Part shown: positions 54,712 to 63,414 of the stretch, in pieces | Layout: each line of letters begins with the position of its first letter | How positions within the stretch are numbered: the first letter of the stretch is position 1 | DNA from: Ewingella americana | GTDB taxonomy: Bacteria; Pseudomonadota; Gammaproteobacteria; Enterobacterales; Enterobacteriaceae | Reading direction: 5' to 3' | DNA length: 64,000 nucleotides | NCBI RefSeq assembly: GCF_006438725.1 | Contig: NZ_RCZD01000001.1 | Span: 248,001-312,000 of the forward strand | The notes under the pieces: generated by a model | Seen by the model: only the letters and a program-made list of their open reading frames with translations | Told to the model about the DNA's origin: nothing | Databases searched by the model: none | Position numbers and translations under genes: made by a program

Positions 54712-55437
54712 ATGATGAAATTTCATAAAATTGCCGTATCCGTAATGGTGAGCGCCTTATTATTCTCCAATGCGGCCAGTGCCGCAGTACGCCCGGCATT
54801 GACCCGGATTGTTGCGCTGGAGAGTGATAAAGAGACCTCCATCAAGTTACTGAATGACAATAAAACTCAGGATTACCTGGTTCAGTCCTGGTTGGAAGAT
54901 CTGAAAGGCAACGATAAAAACCTGCCTTTTATTCTGACACCGCCGTTATTTAAAATCAGTGCGGGCCGTGAAGGCAAACTGCGCATGGTGGTTGTTCCTG
55001 GCAAAATCCCCCAGGACCGCGAGTCCGTCTATTGGTTGTGGATCCAGGAAATACCGCCAGTCAGCAAAAGCAAAGAAAACCAGTTGCAGATTGCGGTACG
55101 CACACGTCTGAAAGTCTTTATTCGCCCAACCAGTTTGGCGGAGAAACCGACTGACACCCTTAATAAATTGCAGTGGCAGGTGGTCAATGAAGGGGGGGAA
55201 ACCTGGCTGAAAGCGAACAACCCGACCGAATATTACGCCAGCCTGGCTGAACTTTCCGTGATGGTCGCGGGTAAAACAGTCCCCGTAGCCGGTAAAAATG
55301 ACATGGTTCCGGCCAAAGGTGAGGCACGTTACGCGTTACCTACCGGTGTGGCAGGCAAATCAGGTGTCCTGAATTATTCTGTTATCAATGACTTCGGTGG
55401 CGACTCATCGGTTCAGCATCAGCAACTGACCTTTTAA
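54712..55437 (+). CDS. Periplasmic fimbrial chaperone
   Basis: A 241-residue PapD/FimC-type chaperone. The signal peptide covers about residues 1-25 (cleavage ASA/AVR). The subunit-anchoring arginine is in ALTRIV and the lysine in LKVFIRPTSL. It has FxxPPLFKI-type strand FILTPPLFKIS and the interdomain MVVVPGKIPQDRESVYWLWIQEIP in two parts. It binds pilin subunits in the periplasm and delivers them to the usher. It starts nine bases after the usher stop. Confidence 0.93.
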   Translation: MMKFHKIAVSVMVSALLFSNAASAAVRPALTRIVALESDKETSIKLLNDNKTQDYLVQSWLEDLKGNDKNLPFILTPPLFKISAGREGKLRMVVVPGKIPQDRESVYWLWIQEIPPVSKSKENQLQIAVRTRLKVFIRPTSLAEKPTDTLNKLQWQVVNEGGETWLKANNPTEYYASLAELSVMVAGKTVPVAGKNDMVPAKGEARYALPTGVAGKSGVLNYSVINDFGGDSSVQHQQLTF

Positions 55438-55449
55438 CGGATTATCACC

Positions 55450-56619
55450 ATGAGAAAACCGTCTCTGCCAATCAGAACCTTACTGCCTGGTGCAGCCCTG
55501 ATGCTGATCGGCTTATCCCCAGGCTTCAGCCAGGCTGGGGTTTTACATTGTGACATCGACTCCGGGGGAGCCATGCCCTTCTCTCCCTACACCCGCGAAA
55601 ACCCTATCGCCGCAGACCAAAACACACCCGATTATACCGTGGTGTTGTCATTGGATTACGCCCAGTTCCTGCCCAATATGCGCCTGACTTGTACCTCTGA
55701 TGGCCAGGACTTTACCGCCCCGGCTGCATTTGATGGCATGATTTCTCTCAGTCTCAGCGCCATTAATGACCGTGCGCTGGACTGGACAGGTGAAGCCCAA
55801 ACCACCAACAACGGCATCAAAATGAAGATGTACATCAAGGCCGTGTCGATTAATGAAGAAACACTGGCGAACAGTTATCCCCCGGCGAAAATGCCGACGG
55901 GCAAGCGCCTTGGTGTGGAATATCCGATCATTAATGGTAAAGATGACACCACGCTTGTCCAGTTTGGCGCTCAATATAATACTGATAAGTCGTTGTTTAA
56001 ATACGATACCAAATACAATTTCGCCATTGAATCCATGCGCGCTGAGCTTATCAAGTTTGGCTGGATGGAGTACGGTTCAGAAGCTGTCATTCCCGCAGGT
56101 TCACATTTAACCTTCACTATTGATGGAATGAGCGGAATTGCCACCGTCGACGTACCTTTAGGCTCGGGCGTCTATATTGCTGCACCGTCATGCAAACTCG
56201 ACGATAAACACCAGGCCGTCGAGCTAGGCAGTATCCGTAAAAGCAGCGGAGAAAGTTACCCTGTGACTGGCCCACTGACCCGCTTTGGAATGGATTTCAC
56301 TTGCAGCAGCTACACCAATAATGTGGAACTTACTTTTGAGGATGCCAACTCGATCCTTAAAGGCCGTAACATGCTGGTCGCTCATAACCCTGCTGATGGC
56401 AAAGCGCTGAATGGCATCGCAGTCGAAATGTATGACAGCCAGGGGCAAACTGTGCATATGGGCGTGAAACAGAATATAGGTATTGGCCAACAGGGTAAAA
56501 ACACGGCCTCTTTTCAGGCCGCCATTGTGCAGACAGCCGCTGATATCACTGACGCCAACAATAAAGATTTCACCGGTAAATTCACCGCCAAAGCCAATGT
56601 CACGATCTCCTATTACTGA
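55450..56619 (+). CDS. Fimbrial tip adhesin
   Basis: A 389-residue secreted two-domain protein. After a signal peptide (about residues 1-29, cleavage SQA/GVL) comes an N-terminal domain of about 210 residues with a disulfide pair (LHCDID, RLTCTSDG), then a pilin-like C-terminal domain with cysteines in APSCKLDD and DFTCSSYT and the typical end VTISYY. It would sit at the fimbrial tip and bind a receptor. The receptor is unknown. It begins 12 bases after the chaperone stop and ends the operon. Order and length fit the E. coli ybgO-type adhesin, but this was not aligned. Confidence 0.85.
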   Translation: MRKPSLPIRTLLPGAALMLIGLSPGFSQAGVLHCDIDSGGAMPFSPYTRENPIAADQNTPDYTVVLSLDYAQFLPNMRLTCTSDGQDFTAPAAFDGMISLSLSAINDRALDWTGEAQTTNNGIKMKMYIKAVSINEETLANSYPPAKMPTGKRLGVEYPIINGKDDTTLVQFGAQYNTDKSLFKYDTKYNFAIESMRAELIKFGWMEYGSEAVIPAGSHLTFTIDGMSGIATVDVPLGSGVYIAAPSCKLDDKHQAVELGSIRKSSGESYPVTGPLTRFGMDFTCSSYTNNVELTFEDANSILKGRNMLVAHNPADGKALNGIAVEMYDSQGQTVHMGVKQNIGIGQQGKNTASFQAAIVQTAADITDANNKDFTGKFTAKANVTISYY

Positions 56620-56761
56620 TCACCACAGGGCCTCCGCTGACTTTCTGCCTCCAGCGAGGCCTTCTTCCTTTGATCTCTCGCGCCGCTTCGTTGATACTGT
56701 ATTAATACACAGTTAACCGACCCGTACAGCCAACAGGTTTTGTCATGCAACAGGGAGCATC

Positions 56762-57457
56762 ATGGGAGCATTTACCGGTTTTACTCAATCTGGTCTGACT
56801 TTCTTACTGCAGCTCAGCCAGAATAATAATAAAGAGTGGTTTGAGGAGCATCGCGATATCTATCAACAGCAGTTGCTCGAGCCCGTTCGTACACTGGTGA
56901 CAGATTTAAGCCAGGATATGCAGATCATTGATGACCTGTTTGAACTGCGCCCGGCGATTGGCAAAACCATCTCCAGAATGCACCGGGACACGCGTTTTTC
57001 CCATGATAAATCAATATATCGCAGCAATATCTGGATCACCTTTAAACGATCACGTAAAAACTGGACCGACGCACCGACCTACTTTTTTGAATTTGGTCAG
57101 GACTGGTGGCGTTATGGTCTGGGCTACTACAGCGCGTCCAAAACCACCATGGACCTGTTCCGTCAGCAATTATTGCGTGACCCGACAGGCTTTCTTAAGA
57201 TAGCAAAATGCATCGAACCCAATTTTACCCTTGAGGGGGACAGTTACAAACGCCCGCTGGTTAAAGATCAAGCCCCGGAACTGGCAGCCTGGTACAACAA
57301 AAAGTCCTTTGCATTAATAAGCAGCCATATGGACATGGACACGCTGTTCTCTGATCGACTGGTGAGCATTCTGAGCAAAGATTTCCAAAAAATCGCCCCG
57401 CTTTACCACATGCTGATGAAAATTGAAGCAATGAAGAAAAACCAACTGCCGTTTTGA
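56762..57457 (+). CDS. DUF2461 family protein
   Basis: A 231-residue protein of the DUF2461/TIGR02453 family, recognised by LQLSQNNNKEWFEEHRDIY near the N-terminus, FELRPAIGKTISRMHRDTRFSHDKSIY (in two parts), and FEFGQDWWRYGLGYY. No function has been established for the family. It has no signal peptide. A CAGGGAGCATC ribosome site precedes the ATG. It lies alone between the fimbrial operon and the MipA gene. Confidence 0.85.
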   Translation: MGAFTGFTQSGLTFLLQLSQNNNKEWFEEHRDIYQQQLLEPVRTLVTDLSQDMQIIDDLFELRPAIGKTISRMHRDTRFSHDKSIYRSNIWITFKRSRKNWTDAPTYFFEFGQDWWRYGLGYYSASKTTMDLFRQQLLRDPTGFLKIAKCIEPNFTLEGDSYKRPLVKDQAPELAAWYNKKSFALISSHMDMDTLFSDRLVSILSKDFQKIAPLYHMLMKIEAMKKNQLPF

Positions 57458-57463
57458 TGAACT

Positions 57464-57482
57464 GCGCGGGGTGATCCCGCGC
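57464..57482. terminator. Hairpin between convergent genes
   Basis: Arms GCGCGGG (57464-57470) and CCCGCGC (57476-57482) with a 5-base loop, in the 39-base gap between the DUF2461 and MipA genes. No U-tract follows on either strand. Confidence 0.5.
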
Positions 57483-57496
57483 GGTCTGCTTGCCTC

Positions 57497-58288
57497 TTAA
57501 AACGTATATAAGACGGCCAACGTGGTATTAAAAGAAGAACGCTTATCGACAATCTGGCTTTTATCCGCTTTATCTGTCAATAACGTATAGTCCACTGCGG
57601 CCAACGTACTCCATGAGGCAGTAAATTGATGGCTCCAGCTTAACGTCGCGGATTGCGCATATAATCCCCCTGCAGCGTTATATTCATTGAATGATGTATT
57701 TTTGCTTTGCTGTGCTGAAACCCCATAAAAAAGATTATTATTACGATGATCGCCGAATAATAAATCACCTTGCAGATCGACCTCGTCTTTATTTCCCTGC
57801 CAGAGAACACCTTTTATTGAACCCTGATAACGTACGCCCTGGCTGTCGGTTAAAGGCAGCGTGGTCATGGCTTCAACCGCCAGACGTGGCGAAAATTGAT
57901 ACCCCAAAGTCAATGAGGTATTGAGCACCCCTTTGATATTGCCCATCCCTTTGAGTTTTTTAGACCCGTCACGCCATGAAGAATCACTTTCTGTCCGGCC
58001 AGTCCCATAGCCCAGTGAGTGCTCGAGATACAACCCACCGGCTATCGGCAGGTCGTAGCCAATCCCTTTCGTCGAATCAATAAACATCGCCCCACGGTGG
58101 ACCTGCACCAAGGGTACCGCCCCCCAGGTCGTCTGTGATGACCCGCTGTATCGCGGTTTATTAACTGCCCCCGCACCTAATGAAACATCCGTATGATCGC
58201 CCCAAAAACCGCCGTCCGCCGCCTGAGCCGAAAATTGTAAACACCCCGTTGTGATAATTGATATTGACAATATTAAAGAGTTCTTCAT
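57497..58288 (-). CDS. MipA/OmpV-family outer-membrane protein
   Basis: A 263-residue outer-membrane protein with a signal peptide (about residues 1-23, cleavage AQA/ADG). The body shows alternating beta strands and aromatic girdle residues, GGLYLEHSLGYG and LTLGYQFSPRLAVEAM being typical, and the C-terminal strand ends LAVLYTF, the phenylalanine expected for barrel insertion. MipA/OmpV proteins have been linked to murein scaffolding and to antibiotic or osmotic responses. It is divergent from a two-component system, 133 bases away, that probably controls it. Confidence 0.88.
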   Translation of the reverse strand: MKNSLILSISIITTGCLQFSAQAADGGFWGDHTDVSLGAGAVNKPRYSGSSQTTWGAVPLVQVHRGAMFIDSTKGIGYDLPIAGGLYLEHSLGYGTGRTESDSSWRDGSKKLKGMGNIKGVLNTSLTLGYQFSPRLAVEAMTTLPLTDSQGVRYQGSIKGVLWQGNKDEVDLQGDLLFGDHRNNNLFYGVSAQQSKNTSFNEYNAAGGLYAQSATLSWSHQFTASWSTLAAVDYTLLTDKADKSQIVDKRSSFNTTLAVLYTF

Positions 58289-58395
58289 TCTTACAGCTCT
58301 CCAAATTCTTTTATTTTTTGCTACACAACACGATCATTGTGACCGCGGTTAAGAGCAAGAATGAAGAGGAAACATCAATTTCCGTTGTGTAATTT

Positions 58396-58412
58396 ATCAA
58401 GATTTCATCAAG
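58396..58412. promoter_or_regulatory. Possible response-regulator direct repeat
   Basis: ATCAAG occurs twice, 11 bases apart (58396-58401, 58407-58412), just before the response-regulator start. Direct repeats of this spacing suit OmpR-type regulators, but the motif is short. Confidence 0.22.
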
Positions 58413-58421
58413 AGAATAAAT

Positions 58422-59111
58422 ATGGTTAACGAACGCATTCTGGTTATTGAAGATGATATGGATGCCGCCAATGTTCTTGAGGCCTATCTTTTAAGGGATA
58501 ATTTTAACGTTGCCATTGCCGGGAACGGAATTCAGGGTCTTGAAACAGCACTTAGCTGGAAACCACACTTAATCCTGCTGGATGTCATGCTACCGGGAAT
58601 GAATGGCACCGACCTGCTGTCTGCCCTGCGCAAAAGAAGTGATGTACCGGTCATCATGGTGACCGCCATGGGGGATGAGCCGGACAAAATTGGTGCACTG
58701 CGCTACGGTGCTGATGACTATGTCGTCAAACCCTATAACCCCCGTGAAGTGGTAGCACGGGTGCACGCGGTGCTTCGGCGCAGCCGCAAGCAAAATGCCC
58801 CGGCGACCTTACTGATCCACGAAACGTTGACGCTGGATCTTGACGCTTTCACCACCAAGGTACAAAACCCCGGGCAATCACCCTTGACGCTGGATCTCAC
58901 CGCCACAGAATTTACGCTGCTCGCCACCTTATTGCGCGCGCCTCACAAAGCCTTCTCACGCCAGGAGCTGCTTGAGGCGTGCTTGCCAGACAGCGAAGCG
59001 CTTGAGCGTGTCGTCGATACTCACGTCTATAATTTACGTAAGAAGTTGGAGTTGCAGGGTATCACTGGCGTCTTGCTGACCGTGCGCGCCATTGGTTACA
59101 GGTTCAGATAA
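58422..59111 (+). CDS. OmpR/PhoB-family response regulator
   Basis: A 229-residue response regulator. The receiver has acidic D11 and D12, phosphoacceptor Asp54 (LILLDVMLPG) and Lys in DDYVVKPYNPREV. The C-terminal winged helix at about residues 130-229 includes LTATEFTLLATLLRAP, SRQELLEACL and the recognition-helix region RVVDTHVYNLRKKLE. It is followed by its histidine kinase after two bases, and is divergent from the MipA-type gene, its probable target. It resembles BaeR and similar envelope-stress regulators. Confidence 0.92.
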   Translation: MVNERILVIEDDMDAANVLEAYLLRDNFNVAIAGNGIQGLETALSWKPHLILLDVMLPGMNGTDLLSALRKRSDVPVIMVTAMGDEPDKIGALRYGADDYVVKPYNPREVVARVHAVLRRSRKQNAPATLLIHETLTLDLDAFTTKVQNPGQSPLTLDLTATEFTLLATLLRAPHKAFSRQELLEACLPDSEALERVVDTHVYNLRKKLELQGITGVLLTVRAIGYRFR

Positions 59112-59113
59112 TC

Positions 59114-60331
59114 ATGAAGAAAACATCTACGCACATCTCTCTTTGGCGCTGGATCTGTGTACGCATCCTTTCCCTGGCGATCGGCACCGTCATTCTCATC
59201 GCCTTCTGTATGTGGTTGCGTTATGCGGTGTGGTATTTTTACGCCGTTGACAGCATGTCCCCGCAGGTCCGCCAGGAGTTTGCACAACTGAGCCAAAACC
59301 CGTCAGAAAATACAGCGCGCTATCACAGTATCATCGACACCTATTTTGGTGAAAAAGCCACCGACCCGTCCATCTCCTCCAGTGACTGGCTGATGCTGGC
59401 TATACTGGTTCTGGTGGCGATTCCGCTGATCGTCATTTTGGGTCTGAAGGCCGCACGCCCTCTTTCCAACCAATTTAGCCAGATCGCCATGGCAGCAAAA
59501 GCGGTCGCGCGCGGTGAATTCTCTAAGCGTGCGGGAATAGAAAAACAAGCACCCAATGAGTTGACCCAGTTGGCCGAAGACTTTAACTCGATGACGGCTC
59601 AGCTTGAACGTTACGAAAATGAACTGCGTGACTCCAATGCCGCCATGGCCCACGAACTTCGCTCACCACTGACAGCGGCTATCGGGCGTTTACAGGGCAT
59701 GATGGACGGCGTATTCCCGGCGGATAGCCATCAGATCAGTATCGTGATGCGCCAGTTGTATCAGTTGAACCGTTTGATTGATGACCTGCATTTGCTCTCG
59801 CTGGCCACCGCCGGAAAACTGACCCTGGATAAAACCCCCTTTGATTTGAATGATCTACTGGATGAACGTGTCGCCTGGATGAAACCCCGCACGGAAGATA
59901 CCGATTTCACTATCGTTTTTACGCGGCAGAACACGGCAAATTGTCATGCGGATCCCTACCGGATGGGCCAGGTGATTTCTATTTTGATGGATAACGCGCT
60001 GCGCTACGCCAGAGAAGGCAAAGTGCTTGAGATCGCCGTGGTACAGCAGGTCAAAACAGTAAACATTACGTTTAGCGATCACGGCCCAGGCGTCGATAAT
60101 CTTTTTCTCACGCAGATTTTTGAACGTTTTTCACGGGCTGAAACCTCGCGGGCCAGAAACTCCGGGGGCAGCGGTCTGGGTTTGTCCATCGCACGGGCCA
60201 TCTGTGAGGCACACGGTGGGACGCTTGAGGCCGCCAACGGGCCGCAAAACGGGATGTGTTTTGTGGTCAGTTTACCGGTACAAGAACTCGCCCAACACAA
60301 CAGCTTTAGCCAACGCAGAGACATCCGATAA
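59114..60331 (+). CDS. Sensor histidine kinase
   Basis: A 405-residue membrane sensor kinase. It has a first membrane helix at about residues 17-41, a periplasmic loop of about 50 residues, a second helix at about 94-115, HAMP (NQFSQIAMAAKAVARGEFSK), then HisKA with MAHELRSPLTAAIGRL (phospho-His about 181) and the ATPase boxes MDNALRYA, FSDHGPGV and NSGGSGLGLSIA. It phosphorylates the regulator encoded before it. The small periplasmic loop suggests it senses the membrane, metal or a partner protein rather than a bulky ligand. Confidence 0.92.
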   Translation: MKKTSTHISLWRWICVRILSLAIGTVILIAFCMWLRYAVWYFYAVDSMSPQVRQEFAQLSQNPSENTARYHSIIDTYFGEKATDPSISSSDWLMLAILVLVAIPLIVILGLKAARPLSNQFSQIAMAAKAVARGEFSKRAGIEKQAPNELTQLAEDFNSMTAQLERYENELRDSNAAMAHELRSPLTAAIGRLQGMMDGVFPADSHQISIVMRQLYQLNRLIDDLHLLSLATAGKLTLDKTPFDLNDLLDERVAWMKPRTEDTDFTIVFTRQNTANCHADPYRMGQVISILMDNALRYAREGKVLEIAVVQQVKTVNITFSDHGPGVDNLFLTQIFERFSRAETSRARNSGGSGLGLSIARAICEAHGGTLEAANGPQNGMCFVVSLPVQELAQHNSFSQRRDIR

Positions 60332-60407
60332 AGAAATCGTGGTTTCTGATATACACTTCGCGCAGCCGGAGAACGCGGTTCTCTGAATAATCACTTTTGA
60401 GGTCAAC

Positions 60408-61313
60408 ATGATATCTGTTTTCGGGCACCTGAATCCTGACAGCGACACCGTTTGTAGCGCGCTGATTGCCGCTGACTGGCTTAATGCGCAGGGACGTCCG
60501 GCGCAAGCCTTTCGACTGGGGGAGATAAACCCGGAAACCCGCTTCATTCTGCACGCAGCAGGCGTAGAAGCCCCGCCGTTACTGGCAGAAAGTGTGGAAG
60601 ATAAAGATGTCTGGCTGGTGGATTTCAGCGAAATGGAGCAAGGCCCGGCTTCGCTGGCACAAAGCAACATTCTCGGCATCGTGGATCATCACCGTCTGGG
60701 GACCGTCACTACCCGCAACCCGGCCGAAGTATGGGTTCAGCCGCTGGGCAGCTGTGCCACCTTGCTGTGGCAGTTGATCACCCGCGAAACCGATCAGACG
60801 ATCACGGCGTCTCAGGCCACGCTGATGCTCGGCGCGCTGCTAAGCGATACCGTCGCCCTTACCTCACCAACCACTACGCCAGTGGATATCAAAGCAGCAG
60901 ATGAACTCTTTGCCATCAGCCAACTGGACCGTGAAACTTTTATCAGCGGTCTGCTGGCGGCGAAGACCGATCTGGCCGGTATGAGCCCGAAGACGCTTAT
61001 CAATAAAGACGCCAAAAATTATCACATTGCCGATCTGAACGTGCTGCTGGCGCAAATCGAAGTCAGCAGCTTTACCCAGACCGACGCGCTCTTGCCACAG
61101 CTGATTGCCGCGATGGACAGCCAGTGCAGCGAAAGCACGCTGGACCTGTTTGCGCTGATCATTACCGACATCCGCACCAAAAATTCGGTGATCTACTTCT
61201 CGCAAAATACGCTGTTTGACGCCGTCTCCATCTCGCTGCCGGGTATGCTCAGCCGCAAGAAAGAGGTGTTGCCGTGGCTGACGACGACGCTGGAAAAACG
61301 TCAGGGCGCGTAA
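60408..61313 (+). CDS. ppaC: Manganese-dependent inorganic pyrophosphatase, family II
   Basis: A 301-residue DHH-family pyrophosphatase. The metal-binding motifs are FGHLNPDSDTVCSA (about residues 5-18), LVDFSEMEQ and GIVDHHRLG. The C-terminal DHHA2 domain has the substrate-binding motif SRKKEVLPWL near residue 287, the SRKKQ-type signature of the family. It hydrolyses pyrophosphate to phosphate in the cytoplasm with manganese or cobalt. Most enterobacteria rely on the unrelated family I enzyme Ppa, so this is an extra enzyme. A phosphate-transporter-type gene lies next to it in the opposite direction. Confidence 0.92.
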   Translation: MISVFGHLNPDSDTVCSALIAADWLNAQGRPAQAFRLGEINPETRFILHAAGVEAPPLLAESVEDKDVWLVDFSEMEQGPASLAQSNILGIVDHHRLGTVTTRNPAEVWVQPLGSCATLLWQLITRETDQTITASQATLMLGALLSDTVALTSPTTTPVDIKAADELFAISQLDRETFISGLLAAKTDLAGMSPKTLINKDAKNYHIADLNVLLAQIEVSSFTQTDALLPQLIAAMDSQCSESTLDLFALIITDIRTKNSVIYFSQNTLFDAVSISLPGMLSRKKEVLPWLTTTLEKRQGA

Positions 61314-61320
61314 CCGCCGC

Positions 61321-61668
61321 CTAAAGATCCACCTCAACCACCGTAATACCGGCTTTCTTCGCCTGTCGGATACAGTCCGCTGTATCTTCGCCGCCGGGGA
61401 AAGCCAGTATTGCATCGGGCTTGCTGTCTTCGAGCATAAACAGATTACGGCGCAGCTCCGCGTATTTGCCGTGCATCGCCCAGTTGGCCGGGTAGCGCAC
61501 TACATGAAGGTCCGCGTCCCTGGCCCAACGCTCTATTACCCCTCCCGAACACTGATGCCCACCGTGGATCACCACCTGTATCTGATGCAACTGTGAATAG
61601 AGATCCAATATCCGGGTCATGCTTTTTGCATCGGCATAAAAGCGCCCGGCGCAGATTAAAACTCTCAT
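61321..61668 (-). CDS. SLOG-domain (DUF2493) protein
   Basis: A 115-residue protein of the YspA/DUF2493 group of the SLOG superfamily, which binds nucleotides. It has the N-terminal strand MRVLICAGRFYADA, an HGGHQCSGGVIERWA segment and AILAFPGGEDTADCIRQAKKAG, where the GG-x-T pattern suits a nucleotide phosphate. Its start ATG shares one base with the stop of the YjbB gene, so the two are translationally coupled. The function is unknown; SLOG domains often make or sense nucleotide signals. Confidence 0.8.
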   Translation of the reverse strand: MRVLICAGRFYADAKSMTRILDLYSQLHQIQVVIHGGHQCSGGVIERWARDADLHVVRYPANWAMHGKYAELRRNLFMLEDSKPDAILAFPGGEDTADCIRQAKKAGITVVEVDL

Positions 61669-63308
61669 TACACGGATTCCTGAAGCCGTATGTCTTCACC
61701 CAGCCGGTCAATAACCGGATAGGCGACGGCAGCAATATGGTGATGTACCCGGCGGTAATCCCGCAGTACCCGCTGGAAAATATCCCCAGATTCAGCCCAG
61801 GCATTTTTATCCTCCCGCAGCTTTTTGAAATGCTCGCGGCTGGCCGAGGCCTCCAGTTGGCGGATAACCTCTTTGCGGTTCACCAACTGATGCGCGGCAT
61901 ACAGATCTTCCCCCAGAAAGGCGCTGATCGCCAAACGCAGGCTGGTGAGGATTTCCCAGTGCAACAGGCGGATGTGGTTCTGTTCGAAGGGGTTAAACAG
62001 TTCACCCCGGCGTGCGCGGCGGGTCGCCAGTTGGGTCAGGCTGCTGGAGAGAATATCCCCCGCGTGTTCCACGTTAATCACGAACATCAGGATCTCCTGT
62101 GCGCGGTCCGCATCGGTGTCGCTCAGGCCGTCCTGACCGAGGTCAGCCAGATAGGCGCGAATGGCGGCACTGAGCAGATCCAATGACTGATCAACCTGGC
62201 GGATTTCGTCCGCGGTGCGTTGCTCCAGCGTTTCAAACAATACGCACAACCGATCGAGCATCATCGCTAACATATCCGCCGCCCGCAGCGATTCACGCAC
62301 CGAATTGGAGAGCCCGAGGTAGGCAACGTTCAGCCCTGCTTCATCCAGATACAGTGGCATCCCAGGGTCACCGACCCGCTCTTTCTCAACAAACATCCGC
62401 TCCAGCAGTCGCGCCAGCGGGCCGGTCAGCCAGATGAACATCAGCGCCAGCACCGCGCTGAAAGCGGTATGGAACCAAACCACCAGCTGCGGCGTGGTCA
62501 GCGCTGTTTTGGCCGCCGTCTGCGTCAGCCATGGCAACAGCGCCATCGCCAGCACCGCGCCCAGCACGCGCACCATCAGATTGCCGATCGGCAGACGGCG
62601 GGCGACCGGCGAACCGGCATTCAGTACCGGCGGTAACGCGCCACCGATATTAGCCCCCAGCACCAGCACCATCGCCGTGGCAGGCGTCATGACGCCGGTG
62701 GCCGCCAGTGAGGCAATCAGCAAAATCACTGCCACGCTGGAGTGGCAAATCAGGGTGAGCATCACCGCCACCATCAGCGCAATCAGGGTATCGCCCTCCA
62801 GCCCCTGCATCACTGCATGAAAAACGGGGGTGGATTCAATATGGCCCAGCGTCGCACTGAGCAGGCTGAGCGCCAGCAGCATCAGTCCGAGGCCAATCAT
62901 GGCGCAACCGGCGCTTTCAAAGCTGGAATTATCGCGCAATTTGAAGATAACAAAGCCAACCATTATGAGCAGAGGAATGGCGAGGGCGGTATTGAAACTC
63001 ATCAGTTGCACCACCAGCGTGGAACCGATGTTAGCCCCGAGCATCACCGCCAGTGCAGGCGCCAGACTGAGCGTTCCTGCCGCCGTAAACGACGTTGCCA
63101 TCAGGCTCACCGCCGTGCTGCTTTGCAGAATACCGGTAATGCCAATACCGGACAGCAGCGCCATCCAGCGGTTATTCAGGTGACGCCCCATCCAGTGGCG
63201 CAATGGCGTGCCAAACCCGCGTTGTAGCGCGGTAGAAATCATATGACTTCCCCACAGCAACAGCGCAATGGCACCCGCGAGGTTAATTAACAGGGTAGTT
63301 CCAGACAT
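61668..63308 (-). CDS. yjbB: Na+/phosphate cotransporter, YjbB family
   Basis: A 546-residue protein, close in length to E. coli YjbB (543). Residues 1-305 are Na/Pi cotransporter repeats with the characteristic ITGILQSSTAVSLMA (about residues 57-71), LGANIGSTLVVQ and GANIGGALPPVL. Residues about 340-530 form a PhoU-like cytoplasmic helical domain. YjbB exports phosphate when internal phosphate is high. It is the first gene of a two-gene unit with the SLOG protein. The neighbouring pyrophosphatase would generate phosphate, giving a plausible functional link. Confidence 0.92.
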   Translation of the reverse strand: MSGTTLLINLAGAIALLLWGSHMISTALQRGFGTPLRHWMGRHLNNRWMALLSGIGITGILQSSTAVSLMATSFTAAGTLSLAPALAVMLGANIGSTLVVQLMSFNTALAIPLLIMVGFVIFKLRDNSSFESAGCAMIGLGLMLLALSLLSATLGHIESTPVFHAVMQGLEGDTLIALMVAVMLTLICHSSVAVILLIASLAATGVMTPATAMVLVLGANIGGALPPVLNAGSPVARRLPIGNLMVRVLGAVLAMALLPWLTQTAAKTALTTPQLVVWFHTAFSAVLALMFIWLTGPLARLLERMFVEKERVGDPGMPLYLDEAGLNVAYLGLSNSVRESLRAADMLAMMLDRLCVLFETLEQRTADEIRQVDQSLDLLSAAIRAYLADLGQDGLSDTDADRAQEILMFVINVEHAGDILSSSLTQLATRRARRGELFNPFEQNHIRLLHWEILTSLRLAISAFLGEDLYAAHQLVNRKEVIRQLEASASREHFKKLREDKNAWAESGDIFQRVLRDYRRVHHHIAAVAYPVIDRLGEDIRLQESV

Positions 63309-63371
63309 GATAATTCCCCCTTATTCAGGGTTGTACGGGTAAAGCGACTTGATGATTCATCGTATTAAAAG

Positions 63372-63399
63372 CAGGTGCCGCGATACGGTGCGGCACCTG
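63372..63399 (-). terminator. Rho-independent terminator after mgtA
   Basis: Arms CAGGTGCCGC (63372-63381) and GCGGCACCTG (63390-63399) with an 8-base loop. On the minus strand the stem is followed by CTTTTAAT, a short U-tract, directly after the mgtA stop. Confidence 0.85.
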
Positions 63400-63414
63400 T
63401 TGGTTGTCAGACGG

